Assembly (NCBI GenBank): GCA_928212115.1
Contig: CAKMRJ010005745.1
Location: 68,156,474-68,220,473, forward strand
Length of the DNA stretch: 64,000 nt
Direction of reading: 5' to 3'
Origin: Lactuca virosa
Lineage: Eukaryota; Streptophyta; Magnoliopsida; Asterales; Asteraceae
Within the stretch, counting starts at the first letter, position 1. Every line of letters starts with the position of its first letter. A program made the translations under genes and the position numbers. The notes beneath the pieces are model-generated. The model searched no databases. It was not told the DNA's origin and saw only the letters and a list, made by a program, of their open reading frames with translations. Positions 46,075 to 58,744 of the stretch are shown one piece after another.

Positions 46075-48571
46075 CTATCTGTCACACCCCCGAACCGGAG
46101 CGGCGGAAACGTCTGGGGTCGGATGACGTCATTGTATTGTATCATAACAGTTGAATATAAATGAAATATAACAACCCAAACAGCATACATTAAGAATACA
46201 AGCTTGCATAGTTTACATACTGTATTTGTTCAAAAGTTACACAACAATGACTGAAAAGTAAAATTCCATAATGCAGCAACTCCTGTTATCAAAGATTTAT
46301 ATACCTGATTACTAGTTCCCTGAGAATACAAGTGATTTTGAAAAGCGTCAACAATAATGTTGGTGAGTTCATAAGCATTTTTGTATGAAAAGGGTTTATA
46401 ACTACTTTGTTTAAAATGGTTTTGTATGCTTCCAGAAAATCCGATATTTTCTATAAAATTGGATGTTAGTCTACTAACCAAGACTAAAAATGTATGAATG
46501 TCTTTTGTATCTTTATCCTTGTGAAATGAATAAGTATGTATGTTTCCAGAAAATCCAATATTTTTTTTTATATAAGAACTGTAGTCTTAAACCCTAAGAC
46601 CAGAAATGTAAGCAATAATGTACTGAAAGGTAATATGTAGTTTTATATTTTCATAAAACCAATGAAGTGTAAGCTTCCCGTAAACCGAGATAGAATTTTT
46701 AATCCCTAGGTGAGTTATTATAACCATGCTTAATATGACTGATATTCCTAAACGACGTTCTTCAGGCGTCGGAATTGGTAGACACTTGTCACCCTAGACT
46801 TTCTGGTCTAACTGTAGCGAACAACTGAGGTGTGGAGTTGTCAATCCTGTATAGATCTATGCACACCTATCTCGCTCTCCCTCCAGGAAACTCTAGTTAT
46901 AATGCAGGACTTAAAGTGTACACTAGGTAGGTACGGTGAAGAGAATGTCTCACTAGAGCATTAAAAGATTTACGCGAAGCTACAACTCCCTTTTTCTTGT
47001 ATAATGAAATAATTATACCATTGAAATGTTGTAAAAGTATGGTTTTATGACTTCCAAACTATACCAATTATAGTTTGCATTGTATGTTTTTGTGTAAACT
47101 ATTTATATAAATATTATATAAATATCCAGTTGTAATCTTGTTTAGTGTTTATATATGTTAATAAAAACATAATATACTTGGGTTTTAACCCAACAAAACC
47201 ATGATGACTAAAAATATAGCCATTTCTACTAGAAAAACTATTTTTAGTAAAAATTACCAAAAATCTGTAGTTTGTACAACTCATATTTTCGGTTGATATT
47301 TGTAACACAAAATAAGTTAAGTTTGTGTTATTTTTAGATGTCAACTTCATATGAAACAAAATTTGTGTAAAAAGAATGGTGATATCTATATTCTTATACA
47401 AATATAACATCATATTCAAATAATAAGCATGAGGCATGCAAATATCCAAAAGATAAACATAATTTTGACTTGTATTGTAGTTTGTACATCACATATTTTC
47501 GGGTTAACATATTTAACACAAAATAAGTTATATTTTGTTATCTTTGCAAATAAGACTCGAAAATTTTTGTGTGAGAAGTGGTAATGTTTACATTTTTATG
47601 CAAATATTATACCATATTCAGGTATTAAGGATGAGACATGCAAGTATCCAAAGGACAAACATATTTTTAACTTGTATCCCCCCCCCCCCACCCCTCCCTA
47701 AAAGCATGTAAAACTCGAAAATGGGGGTATGAAGCTCGCCTTGGAAAATTTTCGTGGGTGGCTTGGAGGAAAAGAAGAGAGGTTTCGAGCCTAGTTTCTT
47801 GTGTGGAGTTGGTAAATCTCTTCAAATGGTTGGTATTGTAGTAACCTAACACACAAAAATGTGTGTAAATATGATGAAATTAGCCTAAAAATATATAGAA
47901 ACACCAAGGTATTTCGAAAATACTTACCAATTTCTATGAACCACTTGATGAAAAATCACTCTTTGAAGACCCTTGCTCGATTTTTGAAAGAAAGAAATGA
48001 GAAAAGAATGAGAGGATGTATTTTTGGTGGTGTGTGTGTGACTCTCGGCCGTAAGCTTTAAATGGAGAGGGGGGCATTGCTTTATTGTTACATATTGGTC
48101 AATTAGGTGTCATACATGGAGGCATGGTGTACATATGCATGGAGGGTATGGAGGTCTGGAGGATAAAGGGATGTAAATCATTGAGGTGTCATCCACAAGT
48201 CAAACCTTGGGTCTTGCACCCAAAACCGAAATCTCATGTTCAAGGGATAGGGTTTTCGGCCTTGTGATGGTCCATGTCAAGGTTTTCGGTCCATAGGTCT
48301 CTAATGGAAGGGTTTTCGGTCAAGTGGTTCTCTTGGCCGAAAACCTTTAAGTAAAGGCCCATTTTTTATTTATGTTTACTATTAGATCTAATGTGGACTT
48401 CTAAAAGTTTATTACGAACATGATTCTTAGTGTATGCATATATGTACTCATATAACAATGTCATTTTGATTTACAAGAATCAATTATAACAAGGTTACAT
48501 CATGAATTTATTTTTACATGGATATAATTTAGACTATTCTTGACCCAAAAATTTCTAGCTGTGACACTATC
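46075..48571. mobile_element. Solo LTR of a gypsy-type element with CTATC target duplication
   Basis: A single block TGTCACACCCCC...AGCTGTGACA (46080-48566, 2487 bp) is flanked by exact CTATC copies at 46075-46079 and 48567-48571. There is no primer-binding site, polypurine tract or coding sequence, so it is an LTR left by recombination between the two ends of an element. Its termini resemble those of E1 (GGGGTGTGACA) in inverted orientation, suggesting a related chromovirus on the minus strand. A cytosine run lies near 47678-47690. Confidence 0.88.
47255..47690. repeat. Imperfect duplication inside the solo LTR
   Basis: Two diverged copies of a segment of about 210 bp follow each other. The first, from about 47262, has TGTAGTTTGTACAACTCATA and AACACAAAATAAGTTAAG. 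The second, from about 47475, has TGTAGTTTGTACATCACATA and AACACAAAATAAGTTATA. Both end in a CATGCAAATATCC/CATGCAAGTATCC segment. Confidence 0.75.
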
Positions 48572-48770
48572 TTTACGGCTACAGGTCCGATTTTCAAGGT
48601 TATACGTGGAAAGCATTTATTGCTAACCGCTTCAAATTCAAACTTGGGGTTACAGTATAAAAGGATTTTGTAGATATCCTGTTCAAACTTTACGCGATCA
48701 GGCTAAAGATTTTCCCCAAATCCTCTCTGCTTATACATCTCAGTTTTCTTCAAACCTTCAAACCCTAACA
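48572..48770 (+). other. E4 non-coding region after pol, right part
   Basis: Short sequence between the solo LTR and the ATG of the post-pol ORF. It includes a TATA-like TATAAAAGG near 48656, which could have served as an internal promoter; this is inference. Confidence 0.5.
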
Positions 48771-51700
48771 ATGGCGACCACAAATATTCCAGTTGATCCT
48801 TCTCAGACCATCGATTAAGCTTCATCTCAACCATTGTTGAAGATTCAAGGATCCAACTATAGGGTTCAACCTAATTTCTCGAAATATCATGAAGAACTGC
48901 AAATGTTGATTGTATCTCTCAATCATTCAGTTCTATATATGGTGATGACGGTCTCCTTCTCAGTTCCAATGACTTGGTTATCATTGCCCGGTTTTACTGT
49001 TGTGTTTAACAAAACGTCTAAAGTGGTTACTTTTCAGTTATCCAATGATAAGAAATACAAGCTTACGAAGAACAAGTTTGCTCAAATCTTGAACATTCCT
49101 AATGTAGGTCCTTTCTATGAGGTTACTAATGAACAAGTGCTTCATATGTTCAACGAGATGGGTCATCAACCTCTACTCACTAAACTCAGTCAGTTCAAGA
49201 AATATTCTCTACCATTTGTGTGGAACTTCCTCTTTGGTATTTTACTTCGATGCTTGACAGGTCGAAGTGTGGGATTGAATAAAGACAGACTTGAAATCTA
49301 TGTCATGGTTGCTGGTCTGTATTACGATTTGCAGGTTGATTATGCTACTCACCTTTAGGAAGAGTTTGGTGTCAGTATTTCACATACGAATGTAGCTAAT
49401 GGAGTTTCTTGTGCAAGATATTGGAGTCTGATTCTCCAATATATGTATGAGAAGGAAGGCATTTTGGTTCCTGTTGATGTTCCTACAACTAAATTTGGGA
49501 TTTATCACCATCCAAAGAATGTTGAAGATGACTCGGAAGTGTTTCCCAATGTTGCAAGAATTCCAGATGCGATGCTTCGCAAGGTTGATCCTACAAACCC
49601 AATTCTTGTAACTTATCTTCAATCAGTCAATCCTTCTGTAGAAACCGGTATTTTGCCACCTAAAGGAATTGCAGGATCTTCCAAACATGGCAAAAGTCCC
49701 AAGAAATCTTCAAAGGTTGAAAAACCTAAAGCTATTCCTGAGGTTGTTGAGAAAGAGGTTTCGAAGCCTGTTAAAGAGCCTGTTCAAGAAACTATTATAC
49801 AAGATGTTCAAACGGAGGTAGTGCCTTCAAAGACTAGTATTTTAAAACATACGAAGAAGCTTGCTCATAGACCTCGCCATTCACTAGATCCGAGGCCTAT
49901 TAACGAGGATGTTTTGTGTAGAATATTTCTTCGCCTAAGGGGTCTTTTGCATCAAAGATACAAAAGATTTGAAAGCCTCAGATTAATCGAAAGGCGTTGA
50001 TTATTCGTGAAATCCCTGCTCCAGTTTCTCTGGCTTCAAAGAAACGAAGAGCTCATGATTTGGTAAAGAACATCAAGAAGAAGCAAAAGAAGTTGGAAGT
50101 GTCACTTGACGAAGAGGTGGTTGAGTCTGATTTTGAAGATGAGGGTACTCCATCTCCAATTCGAATTGACGGCATGGGCTTCGAATCATTCCAGAGGGAT
50201 TCTCCTGTCAAGTCGACTGGAAATCCTAGTGGCAATGTGAAAACATCTAATATGGACACAACCATTAATCTGGGCGATCCTTCTCTTTTATCCATCCCTG
50301 AGCAGACACAGGTCATACCACCCGAAGTTTCGATTGCCAAGTCCATTCCGGAGAGGTTCGCACTTCAGACATCATTGTGGACATATCTAATATGTACACA
50401 AATGTTAATATGGGTGATGGAATGTTGACGCACGAAGCTCAAGGTATTTCGAGTGTCTCTACTTCATCTATTCCTGTTTTTATCATTACTTCATCCACAT
50501 TCGAAACCACTGTTATTGATACATCCACTTCTTTACCACCATATATCACACCTACACCAACTTCACCTATTCCTACTGCGTACCAGCTTCTACTATTTCA
50601 CCCACATATGTTCATCTTATGGATCAACCTATCACTTCTTTGTTTCCTTCTCAATCAACCGATGGTCCAAAGTCTACTTCTGAGGTTGAACACGATGATG
50701 ATGATTATATGGTCTCTTTTGGTGATATTCAGTTTGATCCTGAGAGTAGAATATTCCTGATCACATGTTGATGTCAGGAAAGAAATTTAAAATCCTCAAT
50801 CGCAAGTTGAATTCTTTGCTTAAACTTCAAGCAGATACAAGAAGTCGCAACACTGAGTCCGGAATTGAAGTCGATGTTATGTTGAAAGCCCAAGAACATC
50901 GTTTGAGAACTATCTTGGAACAGATTGATACGAAGAATGAAATGCGTTTGAAGCGACAATCTGATTCTTTTAATCATGAAGTTAAAGATTTGAGGGCTAT
51001 TGCTAAGGAATGACATCTTCTCTTTGTCGAAGCTGTAAAGAGAGTACAGGAGGATGTTAATTTCAAAATTGAAGAACTTCGTTCTGATATGATGAAGGAA
51101 GTTGCTAAGGTTGATCGAAACTATTCCAATCTTCATACTAAGGTTGATATAGTTGTTGATGTTGTTAAGAAGATTGTTGAGTTCTCTAATTCTCTTATCT
51201 CCAAAGTTGATTTGAAGTCAAAATCTGATTCGAATGGTTTTGCCAAGCAGGAAGAATTATTGGGGAATGTGAAGGAGTTAATTTCGAAAATTAATGTTTC
51301 TAATTCATTTTCAATTTCCCAAGAAGCATTGTCTAACATGTTTTCTTCGTTGGAGTCTAAACTGAGGGATGATCTAGCTCCTCTTATGAAGTTTGTTAAT
51401 TTGATGCCTTCGGATGCTCCACCTGTTAAAACAGGGATGCAAGGGGGAGAAAAGGGTGGTGGTTCTGGTGTTTTTAACGGAGTTGATACCGGTTCATCAA
51501 AAGATCAAGGAAAAGTTGTAGGGAAGGTTTTGAGCACACATATTCCTACTTCGCTTCTGAATTCAATGTCAACTACATCATCTATCATAACTTCGAAGCC
51601 TTTAACCAAAGGTATTTTTATTGGTTCATCTGCTGGTGGATCAAGTTCGAAGCCACCTCTATCAAAGAAAGAAATATAAGGAAAAGGAAAGGGTATTCAC

Positions 51701-52672
51701 ACTGACCCAACTGAAGAAGAGAAGAAGACTGCCTTAGAAAAGGAAATGGAAAGACAAAGGCAAATCCAAAGTATTCTAAGACAAAGGAAAGGAGACCCAC
51801 CTAATCTTGAGAAGGGTGGCCCAACAAAACCATAATGTTACGAGACAATCGAACATATTGTTTCTCTTGGTAACATGCATGATTTTCTCAAAGTCCCAAA
51901 GAAGATCTATGAGATAGAAAATTCAAACTTCAATCAACTAGATTTTCCTATCAACCACATGACATTCATTTCAGCTCAGTATCAGTTAATTGATAAATTC
52001 GAAGATAAATAAGAGTTCACGCTGAAAATGAGGTTTCATACTGTACTTGGAAAGAAAGAAGAATAGATCTGGTCGCTGGTAAAAATTGTCAAGGTGTTAG
52101 GAATTACCAAGGATCAATTATTTAAAGGGTTATTGCAGAACTTTCGTTTTCACGTAGTTTGTGCCAATAATGTGGTATGTGATTTCACAGTGGTTGACTT
52201 TCCCCTGATGAATCTTAATGATCTCATTTTTGTGGCAAAAATCTTAAGTGGGGTTGATGCTTCGAAACTTCAGGTGACTAGTAAAGAAGATTTCTTGCTT
52301 GGGTTTGCACATATCAAGCTTTTCATTGATACTTATTATGATTGTCTTGCCTTAACGGATGTGGAGTTAGCTTTGGCGATGGGAAAACAAATTTATGTGC
52401 CACAATCTCTGTTGAAAGGTGTGGGAAGCTTGAAGAATTTTGATGATGGTGAAATTTGTTTTAAACCATTGGGAATAGTTTTTGTGGGGAAGAATAAAAA
52501 CAACAAGAATACAAAGTTTATATTCAGAGTTGAGGATGTTGAAAGATACACTAATTCTCAGTATACTAATCTACTTGTTCGTATCAATAAAGCTAAGGTT
52601 CGCAGATCAATTGTTTGGTACATGGAGAGTATAAGGGTTCTTCATCAGGCAACGAAGATGCTAATGACCTAG
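48771..52672 (+). pseudogene. E4 post-pol ORF (env-like position), broken
   Basis: The ATG at 48771 opens MATTNIPVDPSQTID and meets a stop at 48816-48818. The same frame then continues with the conserved domain (FTVVFNKTSKVVTFQL, NKFAQILNIPNVGPFYEV, NEMGHQPLLTKLSQFKKYSL, VWNFLFGILLRCLTGRS), a TAG at 49356, and on to about 49990. After that come Lys/Pro-rich and Ser/Thr-rich segments, an acidic part and a coiled coil (50765-51360). A C-terminal block with LGITKDQLFKGLLQNF and ALTDVELALAMGKQIYVP ends at 52672. Together this is about 1300 codons with many breaks. It is homologous to 14843-17593 of E3. No signal peptide or clear membrane segment is visible; function unknown. Confidence 0.7.
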
Positions 52673-52690
52673 GACTCGACACAACTCACA

Positions 52691-52700
52691 AATGGGGAGA
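52691..52700 (+). other. E4 polypurine tract
   Basis: AATGGGGAGA directly before the 3' LTR, just after the post-pol ORF. Confidence 0.88.
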
Positions 52701-52701
52701 A

Positions 52702-53048
52702 TGTTGAGGTCGAATGGTGGTGTGAGGTGTCGAAGGGTCATGAGTCTGTCTTAGTGTCGATGACAGTTTGTCATCTTTTGTTGTATGTATTTCATTGGGG
52801 CATTGTTATATGTCGAAGCTTAATAGTTTTAGCCCTTATGTATTTTTTGTAAACTTCTATAATGCCTATAAATAGGGATAGGTACTAGAGATAGAATAAC
52901 TTTTGAGTATCTTCATGTTCTTACTATTTTCACTCTTTGTAACCTTTCAGAAGTTTAAGTGAGCCATCCAGATCATATTTACTCCTTGTGTTCACAATTC
53001 AATCTAAACTCTGATTTCATTTCATTTACTCGATCATTAACAACTACA
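52702..53048 (+). repeat. E4 3' LTR
   Basis: TGTTGAGG to AACTACA, pairing with 36704-37049. The flanking CCCAG corresponds to CCTAG at 36699-36703. Confidence 0.93.
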
Positions 53049-54438
<1,390 letters not shown>

Positions 54439-54455
54439 CGTCCGTCCGTCCGTTG

Positions 54456-54880
54456 ATTTTAAAGGCTCCATGCCAAAAGTGAAAATGACCTATTAAATAT
54501 ACTTTTTTTTATATGTATAATAATAATAAATCTTAAAAAGAAAAACTAAAAACTAAATTAAATTAGCTAAATATGAAATTACGTAAATTTATAAAATTTG
54601 AGGTGTGAAATATATAAATTTTGAAAACTTACTTATTAAAAGAATTTAACTTCCAAATATAATGGGCCAAAGTGTAAGTTAAGAAATGAATTATTTTATA
54701 AAACATAACAAATCATAAATTTATGAGAATGAAATCGAACTATTAATATATGGAAAAAAGATACAATGTCTTGCCGCTAAACTACATATATTTTTTTAAC
54801 TTACTTACATCCAAGTAATTTCATATTTCTACATCCAAGTAATTTCATATTTCTAAATGCAAAAAATTTGTCGGATCTGG
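54456..54880. other. AT-rich spacer
   Basis: No gene, repeat or transposon end that I can support. A near-perfect 21-base duplication (ACATCCAAGTAATTTCATAT) occurs around 54800-54850. Confidence 0.6.
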
Positions 54881-55576
54881 AGTTTGGAGCATTGGAATGA
54901 GTTTAATGAGAAAGGGTTGAGGAACTCGACGAGTTGGGCATCCAACTCGGCGAGTTGAGTTGGTTTTTTCCATTTCTGGATTCAGAGTGAACTCGACGAG
55001 TTGATGAGACAACTCGAGGAGTGATTAGGGTTTTCCTCGGTCTTCTGGACTCTACATGGACTCGATCAGTTGGCTAGAAACTCAGCGAGTTGACTCGGGT
55101 TTTCGTGATTTCTGAGTACTGAGGATTCGACGAGTTCATGAGCTGCACTCGACGAGTTGAGTCAACATGGACTGTGGACTTGAGTGTTGACTTCCGTTGA
55201 CTTTTAGGGTTGGGTCGAGTTGTGGACTTTGGAGAACATGGAGGGGTAAAATGGTCTTTCGCCCTTTTTGAGATTTAGTAGAGGAGTTAGCTTAACATTT
55301 TATATAATTGTTAAGTAGAGATGATTGTGATATGTGTATGCGGAGTCTAGACCAGGAACTCGAGTGTGGGATACATTGCTTTACTCTACGAGGTGAGTCT
55401 TCTCACTATACTTACCTGAGTGGTAATATTGTGTGACCGGAGGGTCTTATTTGAGTTATCGACCCGAGGGTCCTATGTGCTTATATGAGTTATGTGATAT
55501 TTGAATTTTGTCTTTGTCATATATGCTATATTATTCAGTGCCTTACTGAGTTAGGACCGGAGGGTCCATCCGAGCA
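54881..55576 (+). repeat. Gypsy-type LTR fragment with palindrome doublets
   Basis: The sequence resembles the E2-type LTR class in style (CTCGACGAGTT palindromes, GTTGACTTCCGTTGAC, ACCGGAGGGTC repeats) but does not align base by base with E2. It has no second LTR or coding part in the window and is cut on the right by the CACTA terminus at 55577. The left boundary is approximate. ACCGGAGGGTC/ACCCGAGGGTC recurs three times at 55436-55572. Confidence 0.6.
54924..55157. repeat. Four palindrome doublets, period 65-69 bp
   Basis: ACTCG-N-CGAGT-type 11-mers start at 54924/54945, 54991/55012, 55060/55080 and 55125/55147. Members of a pair are 20-22 bp apart. The geometry is the same as in the E2 LTR, while the surrounding sequence is different. 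Confidence 0.88.
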
Positions 55577-56020
55577 CTACAAGAAAAACGCAATTTTGCT
55601 AGGGAAGGTTACTATGGAACATATTTTCGTTGTTAATCTGCAATGGATCGTGATATGGAATGTCGTTTCATAGCAATGTTGCTACCACATTGTCTACGGA
55701 TTTTATTTCTGGTAGCGAGAGTGGGAGTTGCTAGGGAAAATGCTACCGACTCCATATCCGTTGGTATTATGCTACCGATAGTGCTATGGAACAAAAATTC
55801 GTAGCAATTTTCCAACGACATTTGTTACCAAATCATTTTCCATTGTATTGCTGCTATGGAATTCATCATTGTGGTTACTATGCAACGAAACCAATTCCAT
55901 AGTTGAATTGCTACGGAGGTACCATTCGTAGGTATTTGCTAGGGAATTCTGCTATGGAATATGATTTCGTTTGCTTGTTTTGCTATGGAACAAATCGCGT
56001 AGCTAATTTGTGATGGCATT
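55577..56020 (+). repeat. CACTA terminal inverted repeat and subterminal repeats
   Basis: The terminal CACTACAAGAAAAA is followed by at least ten degenerate copies of GCTATGGAA/GCTAGGGAA/GCTACCGA in both orientations (for example near 55733, 55782, 55853, 55933, 55951 and 55979). In CACTA elements such motifs are bound by the TNPA-type protein. The element cuts the LTR fragment ending at 55576. Confidence 0.85.
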
Positions 56021-56621
56021 TTTGTTGGGATGTTGTATGCTTAATTAATCTTCTTATACTATGGATGAATTATTATTATGATCAATGGAATTTGTAAGAT
56101 ATGGTTTGAATGAAATGTTTTTGAATTGGTAATATGTGGCATAAACTAATGGATAAAAAATGTAAAAATGAATTATAAAGTAGATATTGCTGGCAAGCAT
56201 ACTCGAACTTAAGCTTATGCTGGAAAAGGGCGCGTTAAGCCAGTTGTGCTAATCAAGTTGTGTATAATTTCTAGAAAACATAGTATATAATGAGTAATTA
56301 ACAACGAATTCATTACAAAGTTATTTTCAATTACATTAACCGGGCATGTTAAATTATATATAATCTATGTAGATTAATAATTTTCCTTAATAACGAATTC
56401 ATTACAAACTTATTTTTAATTACATTAACTATACTTCATCACAAAAATAACATGGGTTTTAGTATATTTCATCCTACTTAAACAACATAGCAAGCAAAAA
56501 TGACTAAAATGCCCTTCTAACAGAACGATGTAAACACAAAACCAAAATAAAATTATAGTAGTACTATACAACTTCATATACAATACAATAAGAACACTAA
56601 TATTCAATGTCCATTCTATTA
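56021..56621. other. Spacer between CACTA subterminal region and F-box gene A
   Basis: AT-rich. It holds two copies of a ACGAATTCATTACAAA-type segment near 56305 and 56392 and a tRNA-like piece at 56189-56263. No protein gene. Confidence 0.55.
56189..56263 (-). other. tRNA-like fragment (degenerate A and B boxes)
   Basis: On the minus strand TTAGCACAACTGGCTTAACG resembles the D-arm/A box of a tRNA and AGTTCGAGTA the B box, 30 bases apart. The cloverleaf cannot be completed, so this is a tRNA-derived fragment or SINE-like relic, not a working tRNA gene. Confidence 0.35.
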
Positions 56622-57663
56622 TCAACCATTAATATTTTTAAGAAATAAACAAAACCTACCATACTCTACATACCAATGACAAACCGTGCAATATCTTTGT
56701 CGATCCTCATCCGCTTCATGGCCTATTGTCAATGTACCTTTAACAGAATGAAGTGGGTCTTCACATTGGAAAGTGATGTTATTCGTTGTAAGTCTATGAA
56801 CAACATCAACAGCCCGCAACAACTCTTTGGCACTATCAACAACACCCGTGTACTCCCCACCATCCGGAACTGCCCAGCCAAAATAGGCATCAAGTAATTG
56901 TAAACCTACACATTAAAATATCCATCAATTAATCCAATGTACCCTTTTCAATAAAACAGTAAATATTATACAACACAACATAACTAAATACTAACCTCAA
57001 ACTACAAACATGCCTTAATTAACTATATATATAATTTAATTTACATATATACCATATATACATACCTTCGTCAGATTGATGAGGCCCTCTTGAAATGTGG
57101 ATCATTCCAAGCAAATAAATTGCCTCAAGATGATCTTCATCTGCTGCTTGTCTCAACAAAGTCATTCTTAAATCAAAATTGCCATAATAAAAACACTCAT
57201 CATGTTGACAGAATAACAATATCAATATATAACATTAATGACACTAAATATTAATAAATGGTATAGATTACATATAATTACTGAAACTACACATACAATT
57301 CCTTGTCTGGACATGGCTTCAATGTTATTATGCAATGCATATGTGCGTATAAATAAATCAGCTTTCAGATTTTTAGGACCCATTCCTTCAAATATGTCAA
57401 TGCATGTTGTTCTGTACACTTGAGGATCACCCCTGCTTCATACATCTTCTTTGAACTTCAAAAATTTAAATACACAGTAAATAACAAACAAATAAAGTTT
57501 TTTTTCATCAAATATACATTCATTAGTGGATGTTTATTGAGAATTACCAAAGTCTTGCAGAGAGGATGTCTTTCGCAGATTCTAACCCTAATACTACAAA
57601 TATCCGACTCAAAAGCTCTAGTGGGAGATCATCTAACGAACGGCGACTTCTAGTTTTCGACAT
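56622..57663 (-). pseudogene. F-box protein gene A (At2g35280-like), probably frameshifted
   Basis: Four exons on the minus strand: 57663-57548 (F-box, SLDDLPLELLSRIFVVLG), 57455-57297 (YALHNNIEAMSRQGI), 57195-57066 (Sel1/TPR-like AADEDHLEAIYLLGMIHI) and 56905-56622 (QLLDAYFGWAVP, ending CTVCHWYVEYGRFC). Introns have GT-AG borders and the same positions and phases as gene B, with one more intron near the end. The family is a plant SCF substrate receptor with a C-terminal Cys-x2-Cys-x-Trp motif. Exon 2 needs a frame change near 57430 (YEAG in one frame, DPQVYR in the next), and the exon lengths are off by two bases from an open reading. So it is a recent pseudogene, or the sequence has an error there. 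Confidence 0.65.
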
Positions 57664-58744
57664 TCTACTTACAAAATACACATTGGAGTAGTTGATTTCA
57701 ATTTTTTTAAAAAAATTAAGCATAACTATGAAAGACAGTGTAACAGGGTATGGAAAAAAACTTACTTTATGTTGATCTGGTCGAGAGGAGTACATGAGTC
57801 TCTATTATCGGAGAAAATCGTTTTTGAGAACGATTATCCTTCGACGATTTAGGGGTTTTAGTGTTTGTATGCAGATTTATCGTCCAGAAAAGTTGAGATG
57901 TTCTGAATGGTTGAAGAACTGGAACGCCGGCGTGACGTCACAGGTAGGATGTCGCCTTAACAATTTAGAGTGCAAAAAGACCAAATTGCCCCTAAAATCA
58001 TTCCAAATATTTGAATACTAAGGGTATTTGTGTTAAAACACATATTCAAATATTATAGCCTTTTATAGCTAGGTAACATTGGACTTTTGATTGTTGAAAT
58101 GAAAAAGACAAAAATAACATATATATCATAATCCATAATGTACTACATTTATATCAACATTTCACAAAATTACTAGTATATGTTCATGTAGTAATATACA
58201 TATTAAAAGTGGAACAAGATTTTAACAGTAAACGTATATACTTTAGATTTTAGACACAATAGTTTTCTTTTGTTGCCACTTTTAGTCCCTATGTTTATTG
58301 TAACTTTTTTTACTTTGATTTTAGCCACAATACTTTTTCTTTGTTGACACTTTTAGTCCCTATGTTTATTCCTTTAAAATTTTACCCTATGCAAACCATG
58401 GGTTCTCCACTAGTTTATATTAAACCAAATTACCAAGTCCAAAATAAAATACATGTTTGTTTATGCCTTTACAGTTGTATTTTATATGTATTTAATACTA
58501 GGAAAGAACAAACATTTGCTACATACAACTATATTAAAAGTCCAAAATACATTATTCCAACATTATTTAAACATCATTCCAAACTTTAACTCTTTTAGTC
58601 CCTTATTAACAACACAACATATTTACTAATCAAGTAACAACATCAAATAATTACTTATCAAGTAAATTACTATATATTCGTATATTAAACCAAAAGAATC
58701 TACAAAGCATTAATTGTCATAATATGAAAGTACATATCAACAAA
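57664..58744. other. Intergenic region between the two F-box genes
   Basis: Upstream region of gene A and downstream region of gene B. Around 58265-58370 a segment of about 60 bp (TTGTTGCCACTTTTAGTCCC and TTGTTGACACTTTTAGTCCC) is duplicated. No gene is seen. A short plus-strand frame at 57794-58021 has no support. Confidence 0.55.

Larger units (their letters stand above)
36704..53048 (+). mobile_element. Ty1/copia element E4 (SIRE/Maximus-like), large and decayed
   Basis: LTRs of 346 and 347 bp enclose 15.6 kb: primer-binding site, gag, protease, integrase, RT, RNase H, a 1.9-kb non-coding region split by a solo LTR, a 3.9-kb broken ORF and a polypurine tract. Flanks CCTAG (36699-36703) and CCCAG (53049-53053) are a target duplication with one change. 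All coding parts have stops, and the integrase has lost a catalytic residue. Confidence 0.92.

Noticed and set aside
47672..47692. Cytosine run as a possible assembly gap or G-quadruplex
   Set aside because: The run is short and lies inside a coherent solo LTR; a G-quadruplex role on the other strand is possible but not supported by further G-runs of similar length.
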